From Helochares maculicollis (taxonomy: Eukaryota > Arthropoda > Insecta > Coleoptera > Hydrophilidae), in the NCBI GenBank assembly GCA_033557835.1, contig JAWQRO010000101.1, forward strand, positions 1 through 58,315: a stretch of 58,315 nucleotides of DNA, in the 5' to 3' direction. The position numbers and the translations under genes are program-made. Numbering within the stretch: position 1 is the first letter of the stretch; each line of letters begins with the position of its first letter. The notes under the pieces were generated by a model that was given only the letters and a program-made list of their open reading frames with translations, did no database searches and had not been told where the DNA came from. Positions 22,739-34,856 of this stretch are shown here, piece by piece.

Positions 22739-22752
22739 TGACCCTATGACCC
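22739..22752 (-). promoter_or_regulatory. Possible nuclear-receptor DR2 site
   Basis: The minus strand reads GGGTCA TA GGGTCA, two identical hexamer half-sites in direct repeat with a 2-bp spacer. It lies in a GC-richer island (about 22680-22860). DR2 arrays of RGGTCA are the class bound by Rev-erb/E75-type receptors, but the half-site here is GGGTCA, not the optimal AGGTCA. Confidence 0.3.
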
Positions 22753-23384
22753 TCGTTCCCGTAACACGCGATCCACTTGTCCACCTGTTTTTCTAACTTT
22801 GCAAAGCCATGCGAACGGACGCAACCACAACGTCTGGGGGAATACTAAGGTTGAAACAAATCATTTTGTAAATTATCACAAGTGTATTAATGGCTTTTTT
22901 CGAGATTTATGGTCGGTTTTATTGCCTTCTGGGCTTTTAGAAGAGTATTTTTAGAAGGGTGAAAGATAAGCGACTACTGGATAGGTGGAAATTCTTTGGA
23001 AAGTTCGTTATGATGTTCTAAAATAGACTGCTTAACGAAACACATAAGCATTTGTCCGTAAAGCTGGCGAATTGATTAAATTGAAGGCGTAATACTTTTT
23101 TGGGTTCTTAATATTAATGGATATTTATTGAATTCTTGTTCGAGTCGTAAAGATCTGTGTGAAGCAAGTTCAGAGCTATGGAACCACCTCGATCATTTTA
23201 AGTGGTCTTAAATATTTAGATTATTATATTTTATTGCATCGTAAAGTATAAAACATTGGTTTATTTGTGGAATATCACAATAGGAAATAGCAGTTTTCAC
23301 CTTAATGTCACTAATGCAGTGTTTTCCTGTAATGCACATGCGGTTGTGGAGTTTATACTCTAATAAAAATAGCTAAAAGATGTC

Positions 23385-24090
23385 AAATCTCGCGATCTAG
23401 GGGGCCCAATTCTGATTACCGAAGCGATAGAGTACACGAGCAGGAAATGTATCATGGAGTAATTGAATTGGCCACATAAATGTCATTCAATATAGATAGA
23501 AAGAGCTGTGTGATCATATCGCCACATCGAACACAATTGCTTGAGCTGCCTCATTTTCAAAAAAGTATGGACCAATGGTGCCGCACCAAACAATGGCCCG
23601 TTGTGGTTGCACTTATTTTTCAACAATCTCATTTAGTTTCTATGAACCACAAACATGGCTATTTCAGCGAACATCAAAGCCATCAATTGCTTCATCGCTT
23701 ACGATGATTTTGTTCGAAAAATTGCCTCCACTTCGTGAAGTTCAATAATCCATCCAACAAACTCTCTTCGCTGTGCATGGCTTCAGTTGTTTTGTTGATT
23801 GAATTTCATAAACATGAAGACACAGATCTGTTGAGACTATTCTCTGTAGAGGGCTTCTTGAAATTTGCAATCTTCATCCATGGCGCTGAATTGATGTACC
23901 GAGATTTTCAGCAACACTCGCGAACTCCATCGATATTGACAATTGAATGGATTATTTTTGGACTGCCAATGTTAGCGTCTCTATCTGATATAGTATCCCA
24001 CAATTACGAAATTCATCTCTTCACAATTAACGAAGTTAATCTGACCATATTTTATGTGCAATTTAGGCCGCCAAACTTTTGTTATTTTTA
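23385..24090 (-). mobile_element. Decayed mariner/Tc1-superfamily (DUF4817-type) transposase
   Basis: On the minus strand, across frameshifts: SVAENLGTSIQRHG, QRIVSTDLCLHVYEIQSTKQ, LKPCTAKR and REFVGWIIELHEVE, KIIVSDEA, KLNEIVEK, RAIVWCGTIGPYFFENEAAQ, then LLHDTFPARVLYRFGNQNWA with RSRDLTSF. This is the conserved order of insect DUF4817-type transposases (KDLGLHAYKIQLTQELKP..IIFSDEA..VTVWCG..GPYFFEN..FPGRVISRNGDVNWPPRS). Multiple stops and frame changes show it is dead. It is in the same orientation as pum and opposite to the 7.1-kb copy. Confidence 0.85.
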
Positions 24091-27000
24091 AAATCCTATT
24101 CAATAATGAAAACCCATTATTGCATCGTGCAAGGCCCTATGTTTACTAGCCGTAAGCACTAAGTAGTCGAATCGTTTTTTTTTCAGGATTACCAATTCAC
24201 TGCATAAATAATGGCAAAGTCCAATCTCATGATAATTTTGGAACCCTCTACAAAGAACAGTCTTGAAGAGAATCGGTTCTTTGAGGATGACCAATGGTTG
24301 ATCCAGTCTTTAGCAAATAATCTAAACAACATATTTTGGGATAGTGGCAATTCAATAATAAATATGAACTTTTTCGATAAAAATGCTTAACTCAAGTTTA
24401 ACTCAAACAATAAAAGAACCATGACATTGACAGGCACAGTTGGATACATCGTGATTCGTTGAGGCAGCCTTTCTCACGACTTAAACCCGTTATTCCGTAA
24501 CAAAGTTCGCTGTACGCATGAAGAGCAATCGTACAAATTGCTATATTCACCAAGTTATTCATCCTGGATATCCACACGTAATAAAATTGCAAACGACGGT
24601 CGATTACGCCCAACTTTGCCCTTGCATTTATTTTTCTCCTGCGCCGCGCAAACTTCAAGCGAGACAAAAATGAACAGTTGAAATGTATGCATAAACTTTA
24701 TAACAACGTAGCGTAAATGAACAGAAGAAAGCAATTTCACAAAATTTTCACTCGTGACAAATGAGTCATTATTGTCAATTCAACTCAACTTTGTAAAAAT
24801 AATGAAAGCGCAATAACTTGATGTCTTCGGGAAAACAATGGCCACTAGTGTTTAATGTTTTACGCAGCCAAGGTTTCCCCAGCCTTTTATCCAAATCTTT
24901 CCTAATTTAACTACTTTGTACGTCATTAGCTAATTTGTAATAATTGTAATTACTTTCCCACGTACGACATTAAAAAACAAATAAAATATTCCATTGTTTG
25001 CGTTAATGGACTTTTATTATTAGAGTAAGTTGGTCCTTCGTGCAGGACTGTGTCGCGCTTGGTGTACATAAATCGAAAACGCCGGCTTCACATTAGCATA
25101 ATATTTATCCGGACGTACTTTCCAGGGGATATCAGCCACATATTCAATATGAATTAATTACAACGCGACGTAGTAATATGAAAATGCTTCTCAAACAATT
25201 TCGCGCAAATTTAATAATGCTGAATCCCTCCGATGACATACGTTCCCATTGTATATCTCAAGTGTTAGCCATATGCCGATTTTTAATACATCCGCTAGAT
25301 AACTAGGAGGTTTTACGTGCGTGTTTGCTTTTACACGGCAACATAGTGCTTTGTTTAATTTATTTTTTAGTGCTGTCTTAACAAGTACTTCCAGCTTCAA
25401 TCGCAATTTTTAACTTTAATTGGAATTGGTTTAATCTAAGTTTACATAAATTGTTATTTTAATATTGAAACTCAATTTTATTATTGAAATTGGAATTTTA
25501 ATATTGATATATAGCTTTGGGGATAGTTACATGGCTATAGAATATCAGAAATTCTCTGCAAATCGGTTCTACTTCCATTAAACCTGAAAGTGTAGGTATT
25601 TTCTCGGCAGTTTTTCCGGGCAAACTCAATTTGTTTTTGCGGTGGAAGCGAGTCGTTCCTAAGTTCCTAGTTGTTTTTAAAACGCAGCTTCGTAATTGCT
25701 TTCGAACTAAGCTATTTGGGTTCTTTGATGATGATCGTGTTAATTACAAACGTTTTACAATGGAGTGGCAGGCTTAGTATGAAAAATCTGGAGGATTCAA
25801 TATCCGTACAAGCATTTGATTAAAAAATAAAATAAAAAACGCAAGAGACGCTTAAAATTTCGTATTTGTAATTTTTGGTTCTCAAAATTCTGAACAATAA
25901 ATTCTATTGAAGGATTGCAATCAAAACAGATATCTTATACAGTTTTCCGACAATGGCCTGTAAAAAGCGTAAATACATTTCAATTTGAGATGAATTTTGT
26001 TTTTAGAAAGCGTCTTGAAACTCAATCGGTGCTTTAATATTTGGAAACCCCACTTTCTTTCATTTCACTTAAACAAGTGGTATTTCCGCAATAAAGTTTG
26101 AAAATTAAATAAATATATTCAAGGCGCTGTAAATAACAAAATTTTCCCCTGCAAGTATGTAGCACGATACATCAAGCCTTGCGAAAAGATGACAAAAACG
26201 GGAGGAAAGCGCAGTAGCTTTTAGAGCTTTTCACGCTTATTACGAGCTAAAAAGCGTTATATTTCAAGAGCTTTATTATGATATGAACGTTTCGCTTAAT
26301 TAAAAACGAACGAATTCGTCACAAAAGAATCGTTCTCGCCCAAAGTCCCGACAGTTTCAAATTATTTTGGGCAGGATATTTTTATTATACGGAATAACCG
26401 AATGTGCATCGCACATGGGATGAATAAAACAAAAGGAAAGTTTGCTCGGGGAACTTTTTAATTATTTATTTTTATGTTAACCATATTTTCGCCAAGGGTG
26501 CAATGAAATTTTCATGAAAACATCGTCATATGTCCGTTATTGTTAATGGTGATTATAATTGTGCATTATAGCTGCAAAGGGCACGGCCGCAGAAAAACAG
26601 CTTCATTTATTAATAGTATGCAAGAATTGGGCAACCAACTATTAATATTTAGTTGCTATTGTTAATTATTCAGGATTTGTATTTATTTATATATTTACAA
26701 CTTTTATTTATTTAGCGAAACTGCCAATTAGATCTGTAGAATTTACAGAACTTAATAAAGTGATTCACTTACTAACGAATAAATTCCTCGTCCTCAACTA
26801 AGGATGTCTATATAATTAGCGAGGACGAAGAGGACGGAAATTTTTGATAGCTCTGATAAAATAAGGAATGAAACATTTTTTGCCGTTTTCCTCGAGCCCC
26901 GATGCTTCTGGAGAGGAAACGAGCCGGGAAATTTTATAAGCCCCATAAAATGGCTATTGCCTTGTGACTCTAACCTACTTTGCAGTTTAACAAAGCATGC

Positions 27001-30000
27001 TAACATACTCCGTCTGGCCATTATATATTCCATATCCGCAATCACATATTTTATGGCCCACTCAGTTTTGCCTACACTGCCTCCGACTGGAGGTGAGTAT
27101 CTTTGTGTGTAACCTTCTTAATTCAGTACGTGAAATGGCATTGAAATGGATGGAAGTAGTTAGTGTCTCCATGATTTCTTAGTATCAGAATGTGATACAA
27201 TTTCAAATTTTTATTGCTATTTTTATGTGCATTTTACGTATGATGCTTTTGAAATGGGTTCACATCTGTGTTTTAACAGGTTGAAAACACTTGACTGCAC
27301 AATGTTGACTATTTCTCAACATGTGTAATAAGCAGGATAGTTTTTAGTATTGTGTAAAAAGTTAGAGCAAAACCACAAAAACATATACTAGCATAATTTA
27401 AGGCGAAACTTTCCTACTAAAATTATATGATAATCATGGTAAATTGTATTCTGTAAATATCTGCTAAGTACTAATAGTTCGCGTGAAATACGAATTTCAA
27501 TAGCAATATTCGACTAAAAATATACTTTCATGAATTGTAACGATAAAAAATATATGCGCTTAAAATCACAATCATTTACCAGAAATATTACTTGCCCATT
27601 GGCTTTCACTGCGTCTCAAAAAAGAAACCAACAAGTTTAATGAATGATTTGCGTTTTGTTTTTATTGGTAACGGCACGAGCTACCGAACTCCTATTTCAA
27701 TTGCATTCTAGTTTTTTCGGCCGCTTGTTTTTCGGGGTCACACATGGAAAACAAATTGATCCAACAGGTGAACCACTTTCGTCGACTGATCATTTTCTTC
27801 CTTTACTTTTTTCTGGTTTGGATTTAAAAGTATTTGTCATAAGTGTCCTTGATTGCGCAGAGAGAAATCTAATACAAATTACATTTTATACGTCCATAAT
27901 ATAAGGTTACTTATGTTAGACTCCACTAATCAACAAGTATCCAAAGAAGGGGATTGCACGTATCGCTGAGCTGTTACAAATGTATACAATTACAAGAAGT
28001 TCATGGGTGTGAATATGCTGACTAACATATATGATGTTTATGAAAAAATTGTAATATCTGTTAGAAACGTTTTACAATACATGTGCACGATTTTTTTGGT
28101 CCATTATAGTTTGCTAATCTAATCCAATTGAATTAATAAAAAGAAACAAATATTCGTAGCAGGCACATAGAATGCAAGCGAATGTGAATTTTATTCTGTA
28201 ATTTTAGCGTGTTCTTAATCGGCAGATTATATAAGTTGAAGCAATAAAAAATGAAAAAATTGGCCAAAAGAAATATATACTACCCACAAAGAAATTGAGG
28301 GGTATCGTAGGGGAGAAAACAACCATTCGATTTCCCATCAGCATCATTTTTTGCGCCCAACATAATTGAATTCCAGGAATCTTCTTCCTGCTAGTAGCCA
28401 AGCCGAAGACAAAGGACCGGGAAATGATCAAATTTCGCAGTGTAACGGAGGAAAAAATAATTCATATAAATGACTTTTTCCGCAAGGAGTAGTTGGGTGT
28501 TACTGATAGCCCTGACCTTTCGAAAGCGGGTTTTCTAATGCAGTTTTCCATTGAAAGATTAGGGATTAAAATGTTCCCTGCTTCCGGTTCTAAAGGAAAT
28601 CGACGGCCCGCCTCCTTATATGTGGCTGCCTTCGTATGAGAGACGATCAATCGATAGAGACCCGCCATGATTGTTCCAACATCAATCCGCAGAAGTAAAT
28701 ATTGACAGTGAGTGACACCCCCAACGCGACTGGCGGGTAGGAATATTATTTTACGATAGGTATGTAGAATGGTGCCAGGAACAGCAGCAGTTATCAACCA
28801 TGTTCAGGCAAGTATGACATTATCTTTTGTCTTAAGCGTAGTTGGGGTATTGTTGGACTGAGCTAGCATCAACGATAGCCCATTGTGGCGAAAATCGCAT
28901 TAACACCCTATCATGCAACTTGACAGTTATTGACCATGATATAATTTAGTTTACGTACATGTTTGTGAAACAGCGAACCGAATGCGTTGAATTTCAAATA
29001 CGATACTCTATGCTGTCGATATAATATAATAATGTAATTTCTAGTTGTAGTATCATCGAGACATTATTTTGCAAAACTTATACGACAAGGTTTTCATCAA
29101 TCAATACGTTATTCGTGAAAGCAGCTTCTAGCAAGTTCTAGTATATTTAAAATGAGTTATTTAATCGCAGTTATTCATTTTCAAAGGTAACGACTCTGGA
29201 GGGTGATTCTATGAAAGTTAATTTTCCGAGCTTTCTCAAATTAAGTTTTCGCAATATTATCTTCACCTCATTCGCAGTTAAAAACGACCTTTAACGCGTT
29301 AAGTAACGGACTGTTTCTCTTCTAAGAAGTGTTTGCTAACTCTTCGCTGAGCTATCGAATAGCGGCTTCAACGGATCCAAGGGATATCTGAGATGAAGAG
29401 ATAGGCGAGCGAAACTCTCTTTATGAAAGATACCCTTCGGTAATATTCTTATAATAAAGGATACTCGGCCGACTTGAACGGTCTGCTCAGAAACCTATTA
29501 AAATATTGAGAATTGAAAATCATTCCCTGATTTACTATATAGATAATCGGTTTACCAATTCCGTACTAATTAAATAGATGATCTCTTTCACCTGCAATGG
29601 CCGCGTTACAATCACGGTTTGAGACGATGATTTCTTTATACCTACTCTACATATCCTGCACTACCTGAAGAAAGTTGCTTCGTAACTTTTTTATTTAGCT
29701 GTAACGAAAGGAAATTATACAATTCCACCCGCTAAACCTATTGAATCAATTTCCAAGGAAGCAGTAATTACTAATTAAAGCAACCTATTCATTAAAAACA
29801 AATTGAACTGAATCTTTACCGGTGCCCTCGAATCTTTTCCCTTCCCCACCCACAACTGCTCGTTATTCGTTGGAAAACGATAAATCTTGGTAATAAAACC
29901 TTTTCAGCAACTTTCTGTATTACGTTTTACATTTCAATTTACTTGATGAAATTCTATGAGGAAAGGATTTCAAATTTAGCAAATTTAAAGTGAAGACTAC

Positions 30001-33000
30001 TCTGAAAACATTCCAGGAAGCGCCTTATATAGTCTCTTATAGACAGCAAAGAACCGAAAGAAAGGCCGCAGTTGCGGAATTGTGGAAAGATAAAAATTTT
30101 CCAATTAAAAAAGACCAGATTTCTAACAATTCTCGGCCCTATCTAATTCTACTTCTACTCATCTCATTTTACTACCAATCTAATTTTTTGTCAATATTAT
30201 TCTTCGTCTCGAACTCATTAGTTATCTATGTCCGCTTTTACATCCTCTCTCATTCCTACTCACTATGCCATTTTTCTCTCTGCCTCATTTTTATTTCCGA
30301 CTCATTTTCCCCTCAGTCACTTTCCTTCAATCTCATCCTCAAGACCCATTATTTATTCAATTCACATTAATTTGTTCGCAGCGTTCTCGATTAACTTATG
30401 ACGAAGGCTTCATTATATACATTTTTGAGGAAATTAGCTACCCCCTTGCATCATTCATGGGGGCGAAGTCGGCTAACGGACGTTTTGGCTGGAGCGAGCT
30501 ATTTTTTTTTACATAGCTTTTATTAAATTTTCTTGAGAAAATTAAAATCTGATTTAGTATTACTCGAACTTAGATTTTGTGAACACATTTCAGTTAGTAT
30601 ACGGGCGATTTTCTGGTGATATTTTAATATTAAGAGGAGAAAAGTTATCTCTTGCAGTAGTAAACACGAAACGACAGGACATGATACTTAATGGTCTCAT
30701 TTTTCGTCATGTCATCCTTAATGCTCAGCTTGTGCTGTAATAAAGTCGCTGTGGTTTGTATGGCACGAAAAATTACTGCTCTTTAACATTATGATGCTGT
30801 ATACTAGAAGTCGCCAAACAATATCCATGGAAGCCATCATCAAATGTGGTGAAAACAATTAAAATTAAAATCTACATATAAACAACGAAAGCAAGAAAAT
30901 AGCTCAACTAACTATATTCACAAAAACTAATCTGCTACATATCCAGGAAAACAACCTTCACTACAATTTTTGATAAAATAATCAAACCAATTTTCGTTCA
31001 AACAAACAATTCCACAGAAACTTGAATCGCAATCTTCACAATTAACTCATAGATTTTTCTCCAGCAACTCCAATTAATTCAGAAGTTACCAAGTGCCAAA
31101 TAATCAAAATCTAACTTGCCGTCCTAATTTGCTTCAAATTACGTCACCCTAATGCAAGAAATTGGATTGGAGAGAATGGGATGGGTGAAGGAACTGGAAG
31201 TTTAGGGCGAGGTGTGTAAAAGACCTTCTTACCCCCTTCAATTATAAACGTTCGAGCGATTCGCTTTCTATTTCATTGGGCATTACAATTTGTTATTTGT
31301 TGGAACCCTACCTGTTTTAATGAAATATTTACTCGAAGATTCGCAATGATGAGGACAAATCCAGATTGACAAATTGGTAAGCAATCGGTTTCCTTCTCTT
31401 TACGCAGTAATATTTTCAGCTGTGCTGAAGGAAAACAAGCTGGAGATGTAACGAGCTAGAAGAAATTTTCTACACCGGCAGAGGAGAGGCGCGGTAGAGA
31501 AGTGACGTGGTGGAGGAATTGCGGACGAGGCGCGAAATGTATTATCAAGGTGGAAATGGAAGGAATATTCAGTAAAGAGCGAAGGATAAAATGGAACTCC
31601 ATAGTCTGTAACCATCGGGTGGAAATAAGTAACACTTTCGCAACACATAGGGAGAGACGATGCAAGAAACAAGGGAAGAACTAAATTACAATGGCATTAT
31701 TTATTTAATTTAGGTGAAATTAAAGTTTGGTTGAACGGGATGCTAAAACTTTCCTTTGAGATGTTCCTTTGTTTACATTATCCTTCTTTACGCGAAATTC
31801 TCGGCAAGAAAGCCTTTCAAGAAAACGTTAAATTCATGGCCACCTAGAAAATGTCGGTATTACAATAATGTCGGCCTTGATATACTAATTTTATTTCCAC
31901 CTACATCTATAATAATATAATATGAACTATACCTTGAAATTAATGTTTTTATTTAATTAATTTTCGGAATACACAAATAATATTTTCAATTGTAAATTGA
32001 TAAATATGTCACACTTTTTGTGTATCAACCAATCTGTTTCGTTCTGTGAAATTACCATCGAATAGGTAGATCAATCGAGGAGTACAACAATAGTTTTGGA
32101 ATGGTTAAATTGTTAAAAAACTGAGGAGTTACAATGCTGAAATGATTCGTTGGAAAAATCGTGTCTATGTTGACCTAATCAATTAAATTTTGTATTATCG
32201 AGCTAAAAGCAAAAGTGCCATTGTTATACAAATTACACAAAAGAAGTTGAGAATAGAACGGCAAAAAATAGTTTCGTGCCAATTATAGCATTCTCAGTAA
32301 ACAAAATTATATTTTAATTTACGATAATAAGGTTTGCTGTAAGTCATTCACTTCCAAAATATAAAGGCTGCCTTTGTTAGATGGTTGATATGATCTGCTT
32401 TAGATTTGAGATTAGAATCTCCAGTTAAAAAGTTTGCTTTAACCCACCATGAAAAGCGATGAGTTGTAGCGCTAAGATTTTCGATTATTTCGTTTCAGCG
32501 GGTTTTCTGTATTACAACGATTTAGGCCAGCATAGCTACTAATATTTTTGAAACCAACTTTGTGGAAGTTTATTAATGCGTTGGATTTGGTTTCAGAAGA
32601 TATTATGTAATAATCTAAGAAGTAAAATTTGGTAACGAATTAAAAGAAGTTTGTAACAGCGGGTGGTTGAAACCATTTACTGTTTGTTTTAAAATTGACT
32701 ATTGGTACACTACGAAATTGGCAATATTTCAGCGTGTAAAATTGAGAAGTTGTAACGTTTTATATTGAACGTATTGTTAGATTATTACGCAATTATAAGC
32801 GAATGAATTTAATCGCCGTTTCATGAAATTTTTATGTTGCAACGCCATGCCAATCTGAAAAATTGCTTATTGTAGAGAGATAAACGATCTTAGTGTTGTG
32901 TTGCCTGAGCGGAATTGTTTGGACAATCAAAGCAGGAATAAATAACGAAACTGCCAATTTAACTTACGAAATACAGACACTATTACGGTTTAAATTTGTA

Positions 33001-33779
33001 GTTAAACGTGTATTAATGGTCTTTATTGATTGAATGTACGAGTTTTATTATATGAATTGATACATCTTTGATGTTTATCAATGAGCCATTCTTTACTTTT
33101 CTTGGCATGCGTAGTTAGTATTTGATTCCATGCAAGAACTTGTGATTTACGATAACGTCTAATTTCTTTAGCGACGACAAAAGCACGCAAATCAACAAAA
33201 AAATCCAATTTGGAAAAACCGACTTTTTAATCACCATATCAGCAAACTCGTGGGGAATGTAAAAATTAGATATTTTTTGGTTGAGCTGTCTAGTTAAATA
33301 AAAGGCACGGTGTAATAAGCCGTTTGCTTTGTTTACAAAAGGTTTTTAACGTCACACGTAGTCGTTATCTCGAGTAACGCTTTTGCACGATGGCCGGTCT
33401 CGTTAACTATATTTTGTTTAATTAGGTTTAAAAAATATTAATTATACTCAGGACACCAGGATTTATTATAATTGATATTGTGTATAGCATGTATAACTTT
33501 ATTCGTCTAAATGTTAATGCATGCAAGAAGAATTGGTTGTGCAGAGTGTACAAGTGCAGGTTTAAAGAACCTTTACCGATTCGTTAGAAAAAGCTTCTTT
33601 GACTGTGGCTGTTAGTTTGTAACATAAATCGGAAATCTATAGCAATTAGTTCAAAGGATTGCAATCATCCCTCCTCAGGACTTCGAAGTATTCGCTTTAC
33701 CAGAACCAATAAAGCTTCCGTCTTAGTTAGCGGAATAATACAACCTAATTCCAGCTCGGTCAGTCAATTTATGCACATT

Positions 33780-33965
33780 CGGAAATTGGTTCTTTGTGGC
33801 AGTTTGTGGGGTCGTGACAAAGGTGGGTAGGGCCAGGGTGGATCCTGGGGTAGTTCCATTGGTGGTGTTACTAGTAATGTAATGATGTGCCTGGTTATGT
33901 CACGTCAGCAGGCGCGGCCTTAATCAATGCTTTCGAACCATTGTACACCACCCTCCACACCTCTC
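33780..33965. other. GC-rich island in the giant intron
   Basis: About 185 bp much richer in GC than its surroundings (GGTGGGTAGGGCCAGGGTGG, GTCAGCAGGCGCGGCC). The minus strand has a short Pro-rich frame (PPMELPQDPPWPYPPLSRP) bounded by a stop, without a convincing pyrimidine tract before it. A conserved noncoding element is more likely than an exon. Confidence 0.3.
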
Positions 33966-34099
33966 CCCATTTTATCCCTTTCTCCCTTGTCGACTTGAAT
34001 TTTATTTCTCTCTGACGACATCACAAATACCACTCAAGAGGTTATTAAAGATCATGTTGGTGTAAATAAGGCGCTGGCTTTGTGGCTGCTGAAGCGCCG

Positions 34100-34143
34100 C
34101 GCCCTCTGTTCGCTAGATGAAGCTGCACATTATTCGCCCTCTG
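34100..34143 (+). promoter_or_regulatory. Pair of CGCCCTCTG motifs, CTCF-like
   Basis: Identical CGCCCTCTG 9-mers at 34100-34108 and 34135-34143, 35 bp apart. The first is embedded in GCCGCGCCCTCTGTTCG, similar to the AGCGCCMYCT core of insect and vertebrate CTCF sites. The second forms a hairpin (ATTCGCCC tct GGGCGAAT, 34132-34150). Function is inferred from the motif only. Confidence 0.3.
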
Positions 34144-34285
34144 GGCGAATTAGTGCTAACATTAATAAAAATAGCCGCACGGAAAACTTTCATACTACCA
34201 TCATCAAAAAGGGACTGCTTCATTTATGCCACAAGCGGTTTATAAACTGTACGTGTCCCCGCGCTCCCTATTGAGCTTCATCTAG
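34113..34285. repeat. 12-bp inverted repeat spanning 173 bp
   Basis: CTAGATGAAGCT at 34113-34124 and AGCTTCATCTAG at 34274-34285 are perfect reverse complements. They enclose a GC-richer segment with the 8-bp hairpin at 34132-34150. They could be remnants of a miniature inverted-repeat element or the ends of a structured regulatory block; no target-site duplication is visible. Confidence 0.4.
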
Positions 34286-34804
34286 ATATGAAAATAAGTT
34301 GCCCATTCCTATACTATAAAAACAATAAAGATGGAATGAGATTAGAAAACAACTTTTTTTTTTATTGAAATACGTAACTTTCTACCTATTACTTGACAAA
34401 AAAGCCATTTTAAAAATCGACAAAAAAATCGAGAAGCTTTGCGGAGCAAATTCAAACAGAAGCAAATGAGGGGCAAGGAGTAACTGCGAAAGAGGGGGTA
34501 AATTCAACTAGAAGCCTGAATAAGAACTTGAACCGGATCATTTATCAAGTATTTACCACTAGGCGACGCTTAGATGCTATTATGTTCCTTGAAAAGGCAA
34601 CGAGCCTTGTTACCTTCCAAATACTCCTTTCACGGCGATCCATTCACAATGGATTAAATTTGAAAAACGGGAAAACAACTATTTTCAATTCTAAAACGAA
34701 GCTTAACTTATATATTTACAATTTTAAATGGAACCAGCATAAGCTACTTACTGTACTCGAAGAGTAGTTGCTTTCATAATCTAGAGCGATCCACGGTTAC
34801 TTAC

Positions 34805-34840
34805 TGTTAAGCTTATTTCTACCGGAAATTGAAGACTTAC
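34805..34840 (-). other. Potential recursive exon 1 (36 nt, stop-free, in phase with exon A)
   Basis: Bounded by the ratchet 3' splice site and the downstream ACA|GTAAGT. Read from its first base it has twelve codons and no stop (VSLQFPVEISLT). Because exon A starts in phase 0, inclusion would insert these residues in frame if the upstream exon is coding. Inclusion is an inference with no transcript evidence. Confidence 0.35.
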
Positions 34841-34856
34841 CTGAAAAAGAAAAATC
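34835..34856 (-). promoter_or_regulatory. Recursive splicing ratchet point 1 (zero-length exon)
   Basis: The minus strand reads TTTTTCTTTTTCAG|GTAAGT, with the junction between 34841 and 34840. This is the textbook ratchet-point structure: a pyrimidine tract and CAG immediately followed by a perfect 5' splice site, so that splicing regenerates a donor. It lies 19,572 nt upstream of exon A. A downstream GTAAGT at 34804-34799 defines a potential 36-nt recursive exon, and a further GTAAGT occurs at 34751-34746. Confidence 0.85.

Noticed and set aside
28204..28797. Two adjacent minus-strand frames (75 and 111 codons) in a slightly GC-richer stretch
   Set aside because: No family recognised and no splice-site pair tying them to pum; kept only as unexplained composition.
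33930..33950. GGTTCGAAA resembling a tRNA B box on the minus strand
   Set aside because: No T-stem pairing and no A box at the proper distance.
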